From SXVE01 sp036388895 (GTDB taxonomy: Bacteria > Acidobacteriota > Blastocatellia > Pyrinomonadales > Pyrinomonadaceae), in the NCBI GenBank assembly GCA_036388895.1, contig DASVQY010000026.1:1-64000 (forward strand): 64,000 nt of DNA. Direction: 5' to 3'. Positions 24,345 through 33,560 of the stretch are shown here, piece after piece (the stretch's first letter is position 1; the number at the start of each line of letters is the position of its first letter). Made by a program: the position numbers and the translations under genes. The notes beneath the pieces are model-generated. The model saw nothing but the letters and a program-made list of their open reading frames with translations. It was not told where the DNA came from and did not search any database.

Positions 24345-25895
24345 ATGCAGGAAGTTATCTTAAACGGCGAAAATCTAACCTTCGAACAAGTCATCGCGGT
24401 GGCGAACGCAGCGCCGGGCGCGATACGCGTGAGTTTGTCTGAAGAAGCCGTGAAAAAGGTAAACCGCGCGGCAAACGCCGTGCAGAAACTGCTCGACCGC
24501 GGCGAAATCGCTTACGGCATTACGACCGGATTCGGCGCGTTCAAGGACAAAATCATTTCGCTCGATGAAGTCGGGCAGTTGCAGAGAAATATCGTCGTTA
24601 GCCACGCCGTCGGCGTCGGAAAACCGTTCGACATTACGACCACGCGGGCAATTATGCTGATTCGCGCCAACACGCTCGCGCGCGGCTTTTCCGGCATTCG
24701 ACTCGAAACTTTAGAACTGCTGATTGAATTTATAAACCGGGGAATTCATCCGGTAATTCCCGAAAAGGGAAGCCTTGGTGCGTCAGGCGATTTGGCGCCG
24801 CTCGCGCATATGTCTTTGCCGCTGATCGGTGAAGGCGAAGCCGAGTTTGAAGGCGAGAGACTTTCGGGAAAAGACGCTTTGTCAAAAGCCGGTTTGAAGG
24901 CGGTAAAACTCGCCGCGAAAGAAGGACTCGCGCTGACGAACGGGACGACCGTAATGACTGCCGTCGGGCTGCTTGAAACGCACAAAGCGATTCGATTAGC
25001 GAATTTAGCGGATGTTGCCGGTTGTTTGAGTTTGGAAGCATTAAATGGCACAACGACGGCTTTCGATGAAAGAATTCACGCTCTCCGTCCGCATCCGCGA
25101 CAAATGCAGTGCGCGGAAAACTTAAGGAATATTTTAGAGGGAAGCGATTTTACGCGCTGTTTCGACCCTTCAAATTGTCAGGACGCATACACTTTGCGCT
25201 GTATGCCGCAAGTTCACGGCGCTTGTCGCGATGCGGTCGCTTACGCCGAGTGGCTTTTGAAACTGGAATTGAATTCGGTGACAGATAATCCTTTAATTTT
25301 CTGCGATGAAACTCTCGAAAACATCGAGGTGATTTCCGGCGGGAATTTTCACGGCGAACCGCTCGCTCTCGCTTTCGATTATCTCGGAGTCGCGCTTTCC
25401 GAACTCGGGAACATCAGCGAAAGACGCATAATGCGTCTTACCGATGAAGCGTCGAACGCTCATACGCTGCCGGCTTTTCTCACCGAAGAAGGCGGACTGA
25501 ATTCCGGTTTTATGATCGTTCAATACACAGCCGCCGCGCTTTGCACGGAAAACAAAATTCTCGCGCATCCGGCTTCGGTTGATACAATTCCGACCTCGGC
25601 GAACGTCGAAGACCACGTTTCGATGGGCGCGACTTCCGTTTTGAAACTCAGGCAAATCGCCGAAAACCTCGAACAGATTATCGCGCTAGAACTTTTCGCC
25701 GCCGCACAGGGCGTTGATTTCCGTAAAAAAAGAATCGGCGCGGACAAAAAATTGGGCGCGAAAACTCAGCCGGTTTACGATTTAATACGGCACAACGTGC
25801 CGTTTATCGAAGAAGATACGGTGATGTATCCGCACATCGAAAACGTTAAGCGAATCGTCAAAGAAATTGATATTGTCGAGATCGCCTGCCGATAA
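24345..25895 (+). CDS. hutH: Histidine ammonia-lyase
   Basis: HutH removes ammonia from histidine to give urocanate, the entry to the Hut pathway. The electrophilic MIO group forms from Ala146-Ser147-Gly148 in GSLGASGDLAPLAHM. Other signatures are YGITTGFGAFKD, GTTVMTAVGLLETHK, QDAYTLRCMPQVHGACRDA, VTDNPLIF, GGNFHGEP and SADTIPTSAN-like VDTIPTSANVEDHVSMG. Length (516) is normal. The downstream peptidase gene starts 15 nt after the stop, suggesting co-transcription. Confidence 0.97.
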   Translation: MQEVILNGENLTFEQVIAVANAAPGAIRVSLSEEAVKKVNRAANAVQKLLDRGEIAYGITTGFGAFKDKIISLDEVGQLQRNIVVSHAVGVGKPFDITTTRAIMLIRANTLARGFSGIRLETLELLIEFINRGIHPVIPEKGSLGASGDLAPLAHMSLPLIGEGEAEFEGERLSGKDALSKAGLKAVKLAAKEGLALTNGTTVMTAVGLLETHKAIRLANLADVAGCLSLEALNGTTTAFDERIHALRPHPRQMQCAENLRNILEGSDFTRCFDPSNCQDAYTLRCMPQVHGACRDAVAYAEWLLKLELNSVTDNPLIFCDETLENIEVISGGNFHGEPLALAFDYLGVALSELGNISERRIMRLTDEASNAHTLPAFLTEEGGLNSGFMIVQYTAAALCTENKILAHPASVDTIPTSANVEDHVSMGATSVLKLRQIAENLEQIIALELFAAAQGVDFRKKRIGADKKLGAKTQPVYDLIRHNVPFIEEDTVMYPHIENVKRIVKEIDIVEIACR

Positions 25896-25909
25896 AAAAG
25901 CCCGCGAAA

Positions 25910-26677
25910 ATGAAATTTTATAAAATTTTAGAGAAAGAACTCGCTGCCAAAAATACCGGGTTAGAAGATTTTTATAATGTCGAAAATCCGGTCGAAAAAC
26001 GAATTCTCGAGGAATACGGCGCGGTTTTTATCGCTCGCGGAGGGACGATTGTTCCGAATAGAATCGTCTTCAAAAACGAGCGTGAAGTTTCGAGTTTTCA
26101 AAAAAGCGTTTCGATTACAAAAGAAAACGTCTGCGGGTTTGATTTGGAGCTGCAAACTGCCGCGATGAAAAATTTGCTTAAAGCAATCGAAGAAGCTGAA
26201 AAAAACAATCTTAAAATTTCACCGCGCGGCGCTGACTCGGCGCGGCGCAGTTACAAGCAAACCGTCGAACTGTGGGCGAGCCGCGTCGAACCGGCGCTCG
26301 AGCATTGGATGAACGAAGGAAAGTTGACGGTGAGTCAGGCGGAAAAAATTCGTTCATTGTCGCCGTTCAAGCAAGTGCCGGAAATTTTTGCGTTGGAAGA
26401 AAAGGGGATTTTTTTCAGCAAGGATTTGTCGAAATCAATCGTTTACTCGGTCGCCCCGCCGGGAACTTCGCAGCATCTTTCAATGCTCGCTTTTGATGTC
26501 GCCGAGTATAAAAATGAACGCGTTCGCGAAATTTTGGCGCAAAACGGCTGGTTTCAGACGGTCGCTTCCGATCACCCGCATTTTACATATTTAGGCGTGA
26601 AAGAATCGGAACTGCCGAGTTTAGGTTTGAAAAAAGTTGAAAATCGAAATCAATCGTTTTGGATTCCGGATGTATAA
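25910..26677 (+). CDS. M15-like metallopeptidase (D,D-carboxypeptidase/VanY type)
   Basis: A 255-residue protein without a signal peptide. The zinc-site pattern of the M15 family is present: GTSQHLSMLAFDV (His and Asp ligands, like SxHxxGxAxD) and SDHPHFTYLG (last His). The N-terminal half is mostly helical and unassigned. Family enzymes cut D-Ala from peptidoglycan stems or hydrolyse related peptides. The glycine usually found between the ligands is replaced (HLSMLAFD), so activity is not certain. It follows hutH closely and ends before a strong bidirectional terminator. Confidence 0.7.
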   Translation: MKFYKILEKELAAKNTGLEDFYNVENPVEKRILEEYGAVFIARGGTIVPNRIVFKNEREVSSFQKSVSITKENVCGFDLELQTAAMKNLLKAIEEAEKNNLKISPRGADSARRSYKQTVELWASRVEPALEHWMNEGKLTVSQAEKIRSLSPFKQVPEIFALEEKGIFFSKDLSKSIVYSVAPPGTSQHLSMLAFDVAEYKNERVREILAQNGWFQTVASDHPHFTYLGVKESELPSLGLKKVENRNQSFWIPDV

Positions 26678-26745
26678 AGAAGCATTCGCGAAGCGAGAAA
26701 AATTATAGCGAATCTCAAGTTTAGGTTTGGTTTTTCCCGGGGTTC

Positions 26746-26786
26746 AATAAGAAAGGCGAAGTTTTTCAGACTTCGCCTTTCTTATT
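26746..26786. terminator. Bidirectional terminator
   Basis: A perfect 16-bp inverted repeat (26746-26761, 26771-26786) with core GAAAGGCGAAG and a 9-nt loop. It separates the M15-like gene from the convergent M36-like protease gene. Confidence 0.9.
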
Positions 26787-26812
26787 TTGTAGAAACGAGC
26801 GTTCTTCAATAA

Positions 26813-29800
26813 TTACAGAAGTTTTGCCGTAACTGTTTTAGTCAAAGGATTAACGGTAAACCGAACAAGTCGGGTAACGGTTGTTAATCCGCCGAGCGGT
26901 GATGTGGTGCTGCCGGTAGTGCTTCCGCCCGAAGTTCGTGTTCCCGCATTGCCGTTCGGCGAGCCGTTCGGCAACAATTGATTGGTCACGATCTGGAACG
27001 TCGAAGGACCGTTGGCGAAACCTTTGACGCGCATTAAGTAACGGGTGTTCGGTTGAACTGCCGTCGAAACAAACTCCGAAGCGGTAGCGCTGCCGGAAGT
27101 TCCGAGCGATTTTCCGTCGAGCGTCAAAATTTCAAAGTCAAGGTCAACTGCCGTTGCCGAACTCAGCGCGGCTTCGAGAACCAGAGCATCCGACTTAGTC
27201 GTGATTTCGATGTCCTCCCAAGTGATGCCTTTGAACGCCGGGTCGCCCCAGGTCGCGCTCGTTCCGCCGGTCGCGGTCGGTTCGCCGGCTACTAAAGTTC
27301 CGGTTTTCGTTTCGGTGTAAACCGAGTAAGTTACAGGCGCCGGCGGATTTGAAGAGCCGTCATTGCCGTTGCTGCTTGTTCCGGCTGTCGAATTAACAAA
27401 TGCGCTGCCGGTGATTTTCGCGTCGAAGCTGAACATCTGCGCCGCCGGATCGTTGAATTCGAGGCGTTTGGCGTTTGAAGTCTGTCCGAGAGCGAGCGTT
27501 TGATTGTAAACAAACGTGTTGCCGTTTGCATCGGCGTTTTTCACCGAAACAGTCGGATTTGAAATGTTCGTGACCTGGAAGTTGATCGGTCCGTAAACGG
27601 TTTTGTCGGTTGCCAGAGCGCCGCGAGCGTTCGTTAATTTATTGTCGAAAGCCATCACGCCGTTTGAGAACGAAATGTTTGAAATCGCCGAATCAATCTG
27701 CGCGGTCAAATCCTGCTCGACTTTGTTGGCGCGGCTCGATGCGCTCATATCCGAAAAGCCGAGTTGACCGGTCGAGTTGACGCCGATGGCGCGAACCGTA
27801 TATTCGTGGTCGAACAAATCATTCAAACCGACCGGAGCAAATACTTCGTAAACTTCGCCTTTATCTTCAAAGGAAGTTTGGTTGCCGTTGACGAAGGCGA
27901 CGTGGCGAAAACCAGTTGTTGATGAGTCGCCGTCGGCGAATTCGCGTTTGCCGTTCGGTTGACGTTTGTTTTCAAAACCGACTTTACGTTTCAGAATTTG
28001 GTACGAAACCGCGTCGGAAACTCCCGTCCAGCTAACTTTCAAGCTGCGTTCGCTGGCAGCCGCTAATTTAATGTTGGTCGGAACTGCCGGTGCCGCTTGG
28101 TTGCCGACGAACGGAGTAACCTGTGTTGAAATCGTGGCTTTGCCGCCGGTCACTTCAAGAGCATTGACACCGAGTTCTTTCGCCGCGAAAATCTGTTCGA
28201 TCATCGAGCGGTGTTTGCCGGGCGCATCCGGGTCGGTCGGATCGGATGAATAAAGCATCTGGTCGGCAACGATCATCGCGTCTTTCGCTTTAACCATCGA
28301 GTCAGGCGCGGTCGTTCCTAAAATATACATCGAACCTAAAAAGTCGCGTTCAAAAATTTCCGTTCCTTTGGTTACGGGCTTCAAAGCCTGACCATCTGAC
28401 GGACGCGGGCGTTTGTAGCTGATTTGCGGGTAAACGCGATTGAACATTTCGCGGATGTCCCACATCGTTGACATATAAATTTCGCCGTCGCGGTGTTCTT
28501 CGAATTCGTAGTTTCCGGCATTATTGAGCGTACCGATGTCGGAATATTTCAGAGTTGATTTAGCGCTGCGGATGTAAGCGATCGAATCGGGATTGCGTCC
28601 GCGGTCGCGTGCGCGCTGGCGATAGCCTTTTGCGTTAACAACGTAATCGCCCAAAGAAGCGTTATCGGTAATCGTGAACGCCCACATATCGGCTTGTCCT
28701 TCGTTCAAAGCGCCGCCTTCTTCGCCTTCAAGACCGGCAATCGGGCTGGTGATGGCGTGCATACCTTCGTGATACGGAACCGTTCCTTCAAGCGCCAGGT
28801 CATTTAATAAATAACCGTGACCGTAGAAAGTCGGGTTGACGACAACAGGAGATTTTTCGGCGGTCAATCCTTCGATTAAGCTGGTCACGTTCAAAGCGAA
28901 TGCGTTGTCCATTCCGAGCAGTTTCTTCGTCAAATCAGGATCGGTCGGGCTCGGAACCGGGCAGTTCGACGGGCAGCCGAGAAGCGGAAGCACCGCGTAA
29001 ATGTTCGGCATATGAACGGTCGCCGGAAGCGGAATCGTTTTGTTCGGATATTCGTCCGGGAATTGTCCTTGAAGACCGTTGCGGTTGTCACCGGCGACGT
29101 GGATATAGTCAACGTATTCAAGCAAATAAGTCACGAAAAAGAAAGCGTTGATTTCGTCCTGATGTTCGGCAGGTTCGGCGAACTGGTCTTGTTCGTTCGT
29201 GCGAGCTTCGAGAGCGGTCGGATCGTCTTTGCTGAAATGCCAGGTTCCGAGAGCGGCTTGCGCGAACGGCTGTTTGCCGAATTGAACGTTGTTGACGAGC
29301 GCGTGTGTTCCGGTCAAAGTTCCGTTGACGCCGGTCGCCACGTTTGACGGATCAAACGAGCGGAGACTAACGCGAACCTGACCGCAAGGAGCCATAACGC
29401 CGCGTTCGTTTTTGCAATCTTTGATAATTGATTGATCTTTCAGTTCGGGCGTAATGTCCGGGTATTTCGGGTAAATGTCAGCCGTGAACGGGTGAACCGG
29501 GCTTTGGAAATTGACAAAATCTTTGCGCGCGATGATTTCGCCCGTGTGCGCGTCAATCGAATAAAGGTAAAGACCGAACGGATTGGTTGACATTTTCGCG
29601 ACTTTCCAAACGAGTTTGTAACCGTCGGCGGTCGGATGAATGCCGAGTTTCGGCTGGAGATTATTGACGGCTTGAGTTTGCTGCGCGACAACGTCGAGTG
29701 CCGGCTGCATCAGGTTTTTTGCTGAATCGAGCAGACTGTTGCGAAACCTACTCAAATCCGCATCAACGGCGCTGCGCGCTTGATCGGCGGAAAGCGACGG

Positions 29801-30385
29801 GGTTGTATTAACGTTTACGTCGCGGAAAAACGGACCGGAAGCCATAATGACTTGGTTGTTTCCGTTCATTACGATTCCGATGCCGCCGTCTTTTACGTCA
29901 ACGCCGTTAAAAGTTTGTTTGAAACGCAATAAATGACCGCCGAGAGCTTCGCGGGCGCTGAACAATTTCAAATCGGCGATGTTGGCAACGCCGAATAATC
30001 CCGCATTCTGCGCGATAAAGCCGCGAGCGGCTTCTTCCGGGGTTCCGGCGAGCGGCTCACTGGCAAAGCCGTAAACGACATCGGGCGAACCGCCGAATGC
30101 GTTCCATCTTGCCACCATATTCGAAGCGCTGGTCGTGGCTTTCAAGCCTTCGAGCGCGGCGAGCTGTTCGCCGGTCGCTGAGCGAAGCCCGGCAACAGTC
30201 GTCGCTAAATCGAAGCTTTTCGCCGGGCGGTAATAAAGAGTTCCCAAACCGGCGTCAGCGGTTTGGCTGCCGGCGGCGTTCGCCGTGGAATACGGGAAAA
30301 ATATAGCGGTTAAGATAATCGTCCAAACTAAAAGGACTGATGTTAATTTAACCATCGTGTCTTTCGTTGTTTCGTTGCGTTTCAT
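26813..30385 (-). CDS. Secreted M36/fungalysin-like metalloprotease with FN3 and C-terminal beta domains
   Basis: A 1190-residue exported protein. A signal peptide (VLLVWTIILTAIFFPYSTANA) is followed by a propeptide of the fungalysin/thermolysin type near residues 100-200 (LLRFKQTFNGVDVKDGGIGI). The catalytic part carries zinc motif HEGMH (His539, Glu540, His543), with Glu562 in NEGQADMWA as likely third ligand. An FN3-like domain follows (IKLAAASERSLKVSWTGVSD), then beta-rich domains to the end. The usual M36 motif is HEYGH, so the assignment is by overall layout. AGGAG lies 9 nt before the ATG. Four CTCAAGT-type repeats lie 66 nt further upstream, shared with the subtilisin gene and the regulator region. 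Confidence 0.85.
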   Translation of the reverse strand: MKRNETTKDTMVKLTSVLLVWTIILTAIFFPYSTANAAGSQTADAGLGTLYYRPAKSFDLATTVAGLRSATGEQLAALEGLKATTSASNMVARWNAFGGSPDVVYGFASEPLAGTPEEAARGFIAQNAGLFGVANIADLKLFSAREALGGHLLRFKQTFNGVDVKDGGIGIVMNGNNQVIMASGPFFRDVNVNTTPSLSADQARSAVDADLSRFRNSLLDSAKNLMQPALDVVAQQTQAVNNLQPKLGIHPTADGYKLVWKVAKMSTNPFGLYLYSIDAHTGEIIARKDFVNFQSPVHPFTADIYPKYPDITPELKDQSIIKDCKNERGVMAPCGQVRVSLRSFDPSNVATGVNGTLTGTHALVNNVQFGKQPFAQAALGTWHFSKDDPTALEARTNEQDQFAEPAEHQDEINAFFFVTYLLEYVDYIHVAGDNRNGLQGQFPDEYPNKTIPLPATVHMPNIYAVLPLLGCPSNCPVPSPTDPDLTKKLLGMDNAFALNVTSLIEGLTAEKSPVVVNPTFYGHGYLLNDLALEGTVPYHEGMHAITSPIAGLEGEEGGALNEGQADMWAFTITDNASLGDYVVNAKGYRQRARDRGRNPDSIAYIRSAKSTLKYSDIGTLNNAGNYEFEEHRDGEIYMSTMWDIREMFNRVYPQISYKRPRPSDGQALKPVTKGTEIFERDFLGSMYILGTTAPDSMVKAKDAMIVADQMLYSSDPTDPDAPGKHRSMIEQIFAAKELGVNALEVTGGKATISTQVTPFVGNQAAPAVPTNIKLAAASERSLKVSWTGVSDAVSYQILKRKVGFENKRQPNGKREFADGDSSTTGFRHVAFVNGNQTSFEDKGEVYEVFAPVGLNDLFDHEYTVRAIGVNSTGQLGFSDMSASSRANKVEQDLTAQIDSAISNISFSNGVMAFDNKLTNARGALATDKTVYGPINFQVTNISNPTVSVKNADANGNTFVYNQTLALGQTSNAKRLEFNDPAAQMFSFDAKITGSAFVNSTAGTSSNGNDGSSNPPAPVTYSVYTETKTGTLVAGEPTATGGTSATWGDPAFKGITWEDIEITTKSDALVLEAALSSATAVDLDFEILTLDGKSLGTSGSATASEFVSTAVQPNTRYLMRVKGFANGPSTFQIVTNQLLPNGSPNGNAGTRTSGGSTTGSTTSPLGGLTTVTRLVRFTVNPLTKTVTAKLL

Positions 30386-30450
30386 TTGTCGAATCTCCTG
30401 TCAAGAAAAATATTTTGAAAAATCTTATGGTCTTAATATAAATTTTCGTT
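30386..30450 (-). promoter_or_regulatory. Leader and -10 region of the M36-like gene
   Basis: On the minus strand TATATT (30440-30435) lies 10 nt after the proximal CTCAAG repeat, where a -10 element would stand if the repeat replaces the -35 box. About 50 nt remain to the ATG, with AGGAG near its end. Confidence 0.5.
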
Positions 30451-30499
30451 CTTGAGAAAGACTTGATAAACGATTTTCAAGACTTGAGGCTAACTTGAG
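30451..30499 (-). promoter_or_regulatory. SARP-like operator of the M36-like protease gene
   Basis: Four direct repeats lie on the plus strand at 30451 (CTTGAG), 30462 (CTTGAT), 30483 and 30494 (both CTTGAG). On the gene's strand they read CTCAAG or ATCAAG, mostly followed by T. The steps are 11, 21 and 11 bp. The same geometry recurs before the subtilisin gene at 33420-33468. The remaining upstream DNA to 30690 has no gene. Confidence 0.75.
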
Positions 30500-30695
30500 G
30501 ATTAAGATAAATGTCTTAAGAAAGAATGATTTAAGGTTGATTTGAAGATCGCGGGACGCAAAAAATCGGAAGTTTTATGATTTATTTATTGTTAATGCAA
30601 GCCTTTTCGATTCAATTGAATCTTCGCGGCGGCTTTTCATGGGGAAAACGGTTGAGGTTGGATAAAAATAAAAAAAGATCATTTAAAATAGTAGG

Positions 30696-30724
30696 GCGGA
30701 AGTGAACCCTTCTAACACTTCCGC
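30696..30724 (-). terminator. Possible terminator of the SLH-subtilisin gene
   Basis: A 9-bp stem, GCGGAAGTG/CACTTCCGC, with an 11-nt loop, about 100 nt after the minus-strand stop codon. The following sequence is only moderately T-rich until a further T-run, so it is a weaker candidate than the other hairpins. Confidence 0.5.
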
Positions 30725-30824
30725 TCCTTTTATTCGCCCAATTCCCCCAAATCGAGCGAAACTTTTAATGTAAAAGAAATAAGACTTTAGGCTTTTTTCA
30801 CCTGCTGCCCTTATTTTGTGGCTA

Positions 30825-33350
30825 TTAACCGCCAATATCGAACAAGGCTTTGTAAACATTCAACTTGCTTGCCAGCGACGCGCGGTTGACCGTGTTGTTC
30901 GGTTCGACTCGCGGTCCCGGAAGAACCGTAAACTGTCCCGGAGCCGTTTGAATGACTTGAGCTTCGTAGGTTTCGAGCAAGCCTTTGTTGATGGCAAGTT
31001 GAACATAGCCGCGAAGCGCGCCGGGTATCTGCGCATTATCCGAAATTACACTTCCGTTGACGGTCACGTTCGTGTTCGCCAATGATTTTGCTTCGAGATC
31101 GTGTCCGAGTGCGCGAACGAGAGCGACAGCTAAATCAAGTCTCGAAATCGTTCCGGTCGGATTAAAGCTGCTTCCGGTCGCGCTCATCAAGCCTTTCGGA
31201 GCGAAATTGTAGTCACGAAGCGTTGAACCGTTAGCCGTTACCGCTTCGGCTATCAAAGCCATATCGCCTGAAACGTCTGTGAATTTAGGAGCGGCTCCGA
31301 CTGATTGGCGCAGCGCCGTGTTTGAAAGCAGCGTTCGTGCAAAATCAGCGCGAGTAACAATCGAATCCGGGCGGAAAGTTCCGTCTGAATAAGTATCAAT
31401 CAAACGGCTCTTGATGGCGGCTTCGATAGCGGCTTGCTGAGCGTGTCCGGCAATGTCGGGTATGTTCGGCAGAATATATTTTATTTGCGTTACCGTACCG
31501 TCAACCGGACCCGGCGAAGCGAGTTGAACGGGCGAGGACGCTTGCGGTGCGGCGGTTAACCCGCGAGCGCCGCGAACTTCCAGAGTCCAAGTCCCCGATT
31601 CGGGATTTTGCACAACAATTTGACGAGCCGCCGAACCGATAACCGGATAATCAATTGCAGTCGAATAGCTTACGCCGCTCGGAGAAGTAACTCTGATGCC
31701 GACGAGATTGCCGTCGCCGCCTTCGAGAGCCGTGTCAACATTGGCGAAAACATCCAAAACGTTCATTCCGGCTTCAACCGTAAAAGTTTTAGCATTCACT
31801 GAATCGGCGCCGGAAACAGCCGGATTGAAATCAATGTGGAAAGATTGCTGCGCCGGACGTTCCTCGCCGAATGCAGTGTTGAAGCTTTCCTGCTGAAAGC
31901 TCTTATAGTTGCGCGAACGATTGAATACTTTATCGACAGCCGCATAAGCGTTCAAATATCCCGCGCCGACTTCCCAATCAGCTTTGCCAGGCATTTTTGT
32001 CGCCGTCGCAGTTAAGATGTTTTTAATTTCATCAGGAGAAAGCGTCGGATCGGCGTCGAGCATTAAAGCGATAGTTCCGGCGACAAACGGAGTCGCCATC
32101 GAAGTTCCTTGAATTTGCGTGTAAAAGGGAACCATTCCCGGCGCGATTTCCGTATCGTCGGTCAAGCCGTTCGCCACCAAGTTTGAAGTCGAGCGCGTTG
32201 AAACAATCGAAGCGGTGAAACCGTGCGGATTGCTGCCCGAGAAAACTCTTCCTTCGCCCGGAGCCGTAATCGTCGGCGCATCGAAATCGTCGTTCGGGTC
32301 TTCGTTGGCGAGGCGCTCTTCACGCGGCGTCCCTCTCGAAGAAAATTCCGCCAGCACGCCTTCCTTAGTACCGGCAGCGACGCCGATTACCCACGGAGCT
32401 TTTGCATAAGGATTATAAGTGTTTTTCGTCGGACCTGAGTTGCCGCCAGCGAAAACGACCGCAATATTGCGTTCATACGCCATCCGGCTGGCGACGTTGA
32501 TCGGGTTTTCCGGGTCGAACGCGCCGCCGCCGCCGTAAGAATTGGAAATGACGCGAATGTTATAGCGATACTGATTCGAAAGCCCCCACTCCCAGGCGGC
32601 AATGGCATTTAATACGAACAAACCGGCGCCCAAACCGGAACCGATAATTTTAGCGCCTGGCGCGACGCCCGCGTACAGACCGCCGGAACGAACGCCGGTT
32701 CCGCCGATGATTCCGGCGCAGTGCGTTCCGTGACCGACCGATTGATCTGTATTGGGAACGTTTTCAAGCGAAACATTCGGCGTAAAGCCCGGCAGAGTTC
32801 CGGCGCCGACGAGCGTTTGCACGTTCTGCACTACTTTCGGACCGAACATCAAATCAGCGTGGGTCGCGTCAACGCCGGAGTCAATTACCATAACGGAAAA
32901 GTCTCCGCTGCCATTGACCGGCATTCCGCCATTTCGCAGAGTCAAAGCGCTTTCAGTTTGCAGCTTTTGCACGCCTGCAAGAACGCGCGCCTGATGCATA
33001 AAGTAATAAAGTTTGTCGTTCGACCAGATCGAGCGAACAGAAGGATTGTTTTTCAGCGCTCGAATCTGCCCGACAGTCATCGGCTGAGCGACCATTCCCA
33101 AAGTCGGAAATGTCTGCCCGCCCGTGATTCCGACGCTGCGCAAAATGTTTAAATGCGATTCCTGCAAACCGTTATTCGTTTTAAAAGCAACAATCACTAT
33201 GCCGACGCCCGCATCGTTGCTTAAAGTTGACAATTGCGTTTGCAATTTAGAACTAAGCTGAGCCGATAACGTCGGCATCGCCAAAACGCTCAACATTACG
33301 AGCGCGAAAGATAAACTTAACAACCTGCGAATTATTTGATTATTTCCCAC
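30825..33350 (-). CDS. Secreted subtilisin-like (S8) protease with C-terminal SLH domains
   Basis: An 841-residue exported protease. A signal peptide (ending PTLSAQ) precedes an inhibitor-like propeptide. The S8 domain has catalytic Asp157 (VIDSGVD), His207 (GHGTHCAG) and Ser417 (QGTSMATP), with oxyanion Asn304 (GGNSG). A beta domain follows. The last 200 residues carry SLH-type segments (YSDGTFRPDSIVTRADFART; ISRLDLAVALVRALG), which in other bacteria tether proteins to the envelope. The start is GTG with AAGGAG 9 nt upstream. Four phased CTCAAGT-type repeats lie 70 bp upstream, as for the M36-like gene. Related in design to the subtilisin at 38.2 kb. Confidence 0.93.
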   Translation of the reverse strand: MGNNQIIRRLLSLSFALVMLSVLAMPTLSAQLSSKLQTQLSTLSNDAGVGIVIVAFKTNNGLQESHLNILRSVGITGGQTFPTLGMVAQPMTVGQIRALKNNPSVRSIWSNDKLYYFMHQARVLAGVQKLQTESALTLRNGGMPVNGSGDFSVMVIDSGVDATHADLMFGPKVVQNVQTLVGAGTLPGFTPNVSLENVPNTDQSVGHGTHCAGIIGGTGVRSGGLYAGVAPGAKIIGSGLGAGLFVLNAIAAWEWGLSNQYRYNIRVISNSYGGGGAFDPENPINVASRMAYERNIAVVFAGGNSGPTKNTYNPYAKAPWVIGVAAGTKEGVLAEFSSRGTPREERLANEDPNDDFDAPTITAPGEGRVFSGSNPHGFTASIVSTRSTSNLVANGLTDDTEIAPGMVPFYTQIQGTSMATPFVAGTIALMLDADPTLSPDEIKNILTATATKMPGKADWEVGAGYLNAYAAVDKVFNRSRNYKSFQQESFNTAFGEERPAQQSFHIDFNPAVSGADSVNAKTFTVEAGMNVLDVFANVDTALEGGDGNLVGIRVTSPSGVSYSTAIDYPVIGSAARQIVVQNPESGTWTLEVRGARGLTAAPQASSPVQLASPGPVDGTVTQIKYILPNIPDIAGHAQQAAIEAAIKSRLIDTYSDGTFRPDSIVTRADFARTLLSNTALRQSVGAAPKFTDVSGDMALIAEAVTANGSTLRDYNFAPKGLMSATGSSFNPTGTISRLDLAVALVRALGHDLEAKSLANTNVTVNGSVISDNAQIPGALRGYVQLAINKGLLETYEAQVIQTAPGQFTVLPGPRVEPNNTVNRASLASKLNVYKALFDIGG

Positions 33351-33419
33351 CGCCTTACACTCCTTTCCGTATCTTCAAAATTTTGTAATTAAAACTTGAA
33401 GCCAGAATATATAAAAAGG

Positions 33420-33468
33420 TTTGAGAAATACTTGAGAGTGGGTTTTAAAGACTTGAGGCAAACTTGAG
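33420..33468 (-). promoter_or_regulatory. SARP-like operator of the SLH-subtilisin gene
   Basis: Repeats on the plus strand at 33420 (TTTGAG), 33431, 33452 and 33463 (CTTGAG) have steps of 11, 21 and 11 bp, identical to the M36-like gene. On the gene's strand TATATT (33411-33406) follows the proximal repeat after 8 nt. This places the repeats where an activator would contact RNA polymerase. Weaker single half-sites lie at 33395 and 33476. Confidence 0.75.
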
Positions 33469-33507
33469 GATCGGTTTTGAGCGAAAAAAATGTGAGTATT
33501 ACAAGCC

Positions 33508-33560
33508 TTTTCTTTTTTACTTTTTCTTTTTTACTTTTTCTTTTTTGCTTTTTCTTTTTT
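33508..33560. repeat. Short tandem repeat, 14-bp T-rich unit
   Basis: About 3.8 copies of TTTTTCTTTTTTAC lie directly after the stop codon of the regulator gene and just upstream of the SLH-subtilisin operator. On the minus strand it is an A-rich tract. Copy number could vary between strains. No function can be assigned. Confidence 0.8.

Noticed and set aside
26705..26730. CTCAAG near 26713 as another SARP-like operator
   Set aside because: It is a single copy with no 11-bp partner and lies at the 3' ends of two convergent genes.
33508..33560. T-rich tandem repeat as terminator of the regulator gene
   Set aside because: On the regulator's strand it is A-rich and forms no stem.
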